Made by a program: the position numbers and the translations under genes. Source: Pseudomonadales bacterium (GTDB lineage Bacteria > Pseudomonadota > Gammaproteobacteria > Pseudomonadales > Azotimanducaceae). Taken from it: 64,000 bases of DNA. Within the stretch, counting starts at the first letter, position 1; each line of letters starts with the position of its first letter. Below, in pieces: positions 62,742-64,000 of this stretch. The notes under the pieces are model-generated. The model worked only from the letters and a program-made list of their open reading frames with translations. It made no database searches and had not been told where the DNA came from. The stretch covers positions 1 through 64,000 of the forward strand of contig JAHRVQ010000054.1 in assembly GCA_019090615.1 (NCBI GenBank), given 5' to 3'.

Positions 62742-64000
62742 TTGCACGTTCATATCCTCGGAATTTGCGGCACTTTAATGGGCAGCATAGCTAGTTTGGC
62801 CAGCGCCCTCGGGCATACCGTTACTGGCACTGATGAAAATATTTACCCGCCCATGAGTGACCAGCTAATAGGCGCGGGCATAGAAATCAATTCGCCCTAT
62901 AGTGCAGCAAATGTTCCTGCCAGTGCAGACCTGATAGTGATCGGCAATGCTAATTTACCGCGCGGCAACCCTGCAGTCGAATATGTTCTGGAACAGGGTT
63001 TACCCTATACCTCAGGTGCAGAGTGGCTAGGACAATATCTGCTCAAAGATAAGTGGGTCATAGCGGTCGCTGGCACCCACGGAAAAACCACCACTACCAG
63101 TATGCTGGCCTGGATACTGGAATATGCAGGCCTTAGTCCCGGTTTTCTAATAGGTGGTGTCGCAACCAATTTTTCTCAATCTGCTCGCCTGGGCGAAACA
63201 CCCTTTTTTGTCATAGAAGCGGATGAATATGATACTTCTTATTTTGATCGGCGCTCAAAGTTCCTCCATTATCGACCAAGAACAGTCATTCTGAACAATC
63301 TTGAATACGACCATGCAGATATTTTCCCAGACCTTGAAGCCATCCAGAATCAATTCCATCTGCTATTACGCACAATCCCAGGCGAAGGCCTGGTAATCCA
63401 TCCAGCAAACCATACCAATATTGATGAGGTACTGAACAAGGGCTGCTGGTCTAATAGAATCTCTTTCGGCAATAACGGCAATCTGAGCGCCAGCACCACC
63501 AACCACGACTGCTCTCAGTTCACGGTCTTACTGAATAACCAGGCTGTAGCAGATGTTAACTGGAATATGACCGGTCAACATAATATCTCCAATGCCCTGG
63601 CTGCTATCGCTGCTGCTCGCCACATTGGCGTTACACCCGCCATCGCTGCTGAGGCACTGGCAACCTTCAAAGGTGTAAAAAGGCGGATGGAAACCATTTA
63701 TAAAAATGCAGACATGACGGTCTATGACGACTTTGCACACCACCCAACCGCCATTAATACCACCCTTGAAGGGCTTAGGCAGCAGGTCAATGACGCCCAC
63801 ATTATTGCTATCATAGAACTCGGTTCGCATACCATGCGCATGGGAATTCACGCCCAACAGCTCAAACATTCAGCGCTAATGGCTAATGAAACGTTCTGGT
63901 TTCAGCCACCCAACCTGAAGTGGGATATGCAAGCCCAGGTTGCTGATCAGAGAAACCATATTTATAGCAATATCGATCAACTGATCGACGCTGCCTGCTT
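62742..64000 (+). CDS. mpl: UDP-MurNAc:L-Ala-gamma-D-Glu-meso-DAP ligase (3' end outside window)
   Basis: Recycles the murein tripeptide onto UDP-MurNAc. 419 codons are present (family about 450). TTG start with AAGGA six bases upstream, giving the family N-terminus LHVHILGICGTLMG. Also seen: ATP loop AGTHGKTTTTSML, EADEYDTSYFD, NNLEYDHADIF, TGQHNISNALAA, RRMETIY, and VYDDFAHHPTAI. Cut by the window edge close to its end. With AmgK/MurU at 21940-23877 it shows two peptidoglycan-recycling branches. Confidence 0.95.
   Translation, partial: MHVHILGICGTLMGSIASLASALGHTVTGTDENIYPPMSDQLIGAGIEINSPYSAANVPASADLIVIGNANLPRGNPAVEYVLEQGLPYTSGAEWLGQYLLKDKWVIAVAGTHGKTTTTSMLAWILEYAGLSPGFLIGGVATNFSQSARLGETPFFVIEADEYDTSYFDRRSKFLHYRPRTVILNNLEYDHADIFPDLEAIQNQFHLLLRTIPGEGLVIHPANHTNIDEVLNKGCWSNRISFGNNGNLSASTTNHDCSQFTVLLNNQAVADVNWNMTGQHNISNALAAIAAARHIGVTPAIAAEALATFKGVKRRMETIYKNADMTVYDDFAHHPTAINTTLEGLRQQVNDAHIIAIIELGSHTMRMGIHAQQLKHSALMANETFWFQPPNLKWDMQAQVADQRNHIYSNIDQLIDAAC

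Overview
The window reads as chromosome of a Gram-negative gammaproteobacterium, most likely a marine-type member of the Pseudomonadales or a close relative. It carries outer-membrane genes (lptD, surA, a two-partner secretion pore) and ubiquinone, heme A, peptidoglycan-recycling and fatty-acid genes. Several blocks follow the Pseudomonas aeruginosa order: amgK-murU divergent from lptD-surA-pdxA-rsmA-apaH; purD-purH-fis-dusB-(DUF3426)-prmA-accC-accB-aroQ-dsbD; and trpGDC-vfr-osmC-coq7-HIT. The genus cannot be fixed from the sequence alone. No rRNA, tRNA, insertion sequence, prophage or CRISPR array was seen.

Layout. 1-5073: two-partner secretion operon on the minus strand (tpsB, then tpsA running off the left edge). 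5494-12515: a signalling locus of two divergent units, with a class III cyclase/FHA protein and a Ser/Thr kinase on the minus strand, and a PP2C phosphatase, a SPOR-like membrane protein and a cyclic-nucleotide-binding/rhodanese protein on the plus strand. 12601-15317: HIT, coq7, VOC, OsmC, crp/vfr. 15492-20449: trpEGDC behind a tryptophan-codon-rich leader peptide, and rpe. 20878-30656: DUF3530, murU, amgK and lptD-surA-pdxA-rsmA-apaH. 30716-40575: purD, purH, fis, dusB, DUF3426, prmA, accC, accB, aroQ and a one-domain dsbD remnant. 40869-45484: lipoprotein, lapG, lapD, DUF2333. 45644-48872: membrane pyrophosphatase and a 2-hydroxyacid dehydrogenase. 49047-51182: a three-gene ribosomal-peptide metallophore cluster of the bufferin/HvfABC type. 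51213-64000: PPi-dependent phosphofructokinase, GST, CMD protein, nadE, ctaA, acyl-CoA dehydrogenase, an outer-membrane protein, an MFS transporter, a small membrane protein and mpl (cut by the right edge).

The most notable points are: (i) the BufA/BufB/BufC-like cluster, whose precursor has ten alternating EGSCG/EGKCG motifs; (ii) more than twenty unrelated short head-to-tail duplications (mostly 11-18 bp, also 24 bp) at gene borders and in unconstrained coding stretches, at least seven of which include a stop codon; (iii) a D-x-T-x-[VI] motif shared by the kinase, the cyclase/FHA protein and the phosphatase, a likely phosphothreonine code; (iv) an 18-bp perfect hairpin burying the Shine-Dalgarno and TTG start of apaH; (v) a trpL peptide with three Trp codons; (vi) a dsbD locus reduced to its N-terminal domain. 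Starts were moved from the first in-frame codon where a Shine-Dalgarno, overlap with the previous gene or family length favoured another codon.
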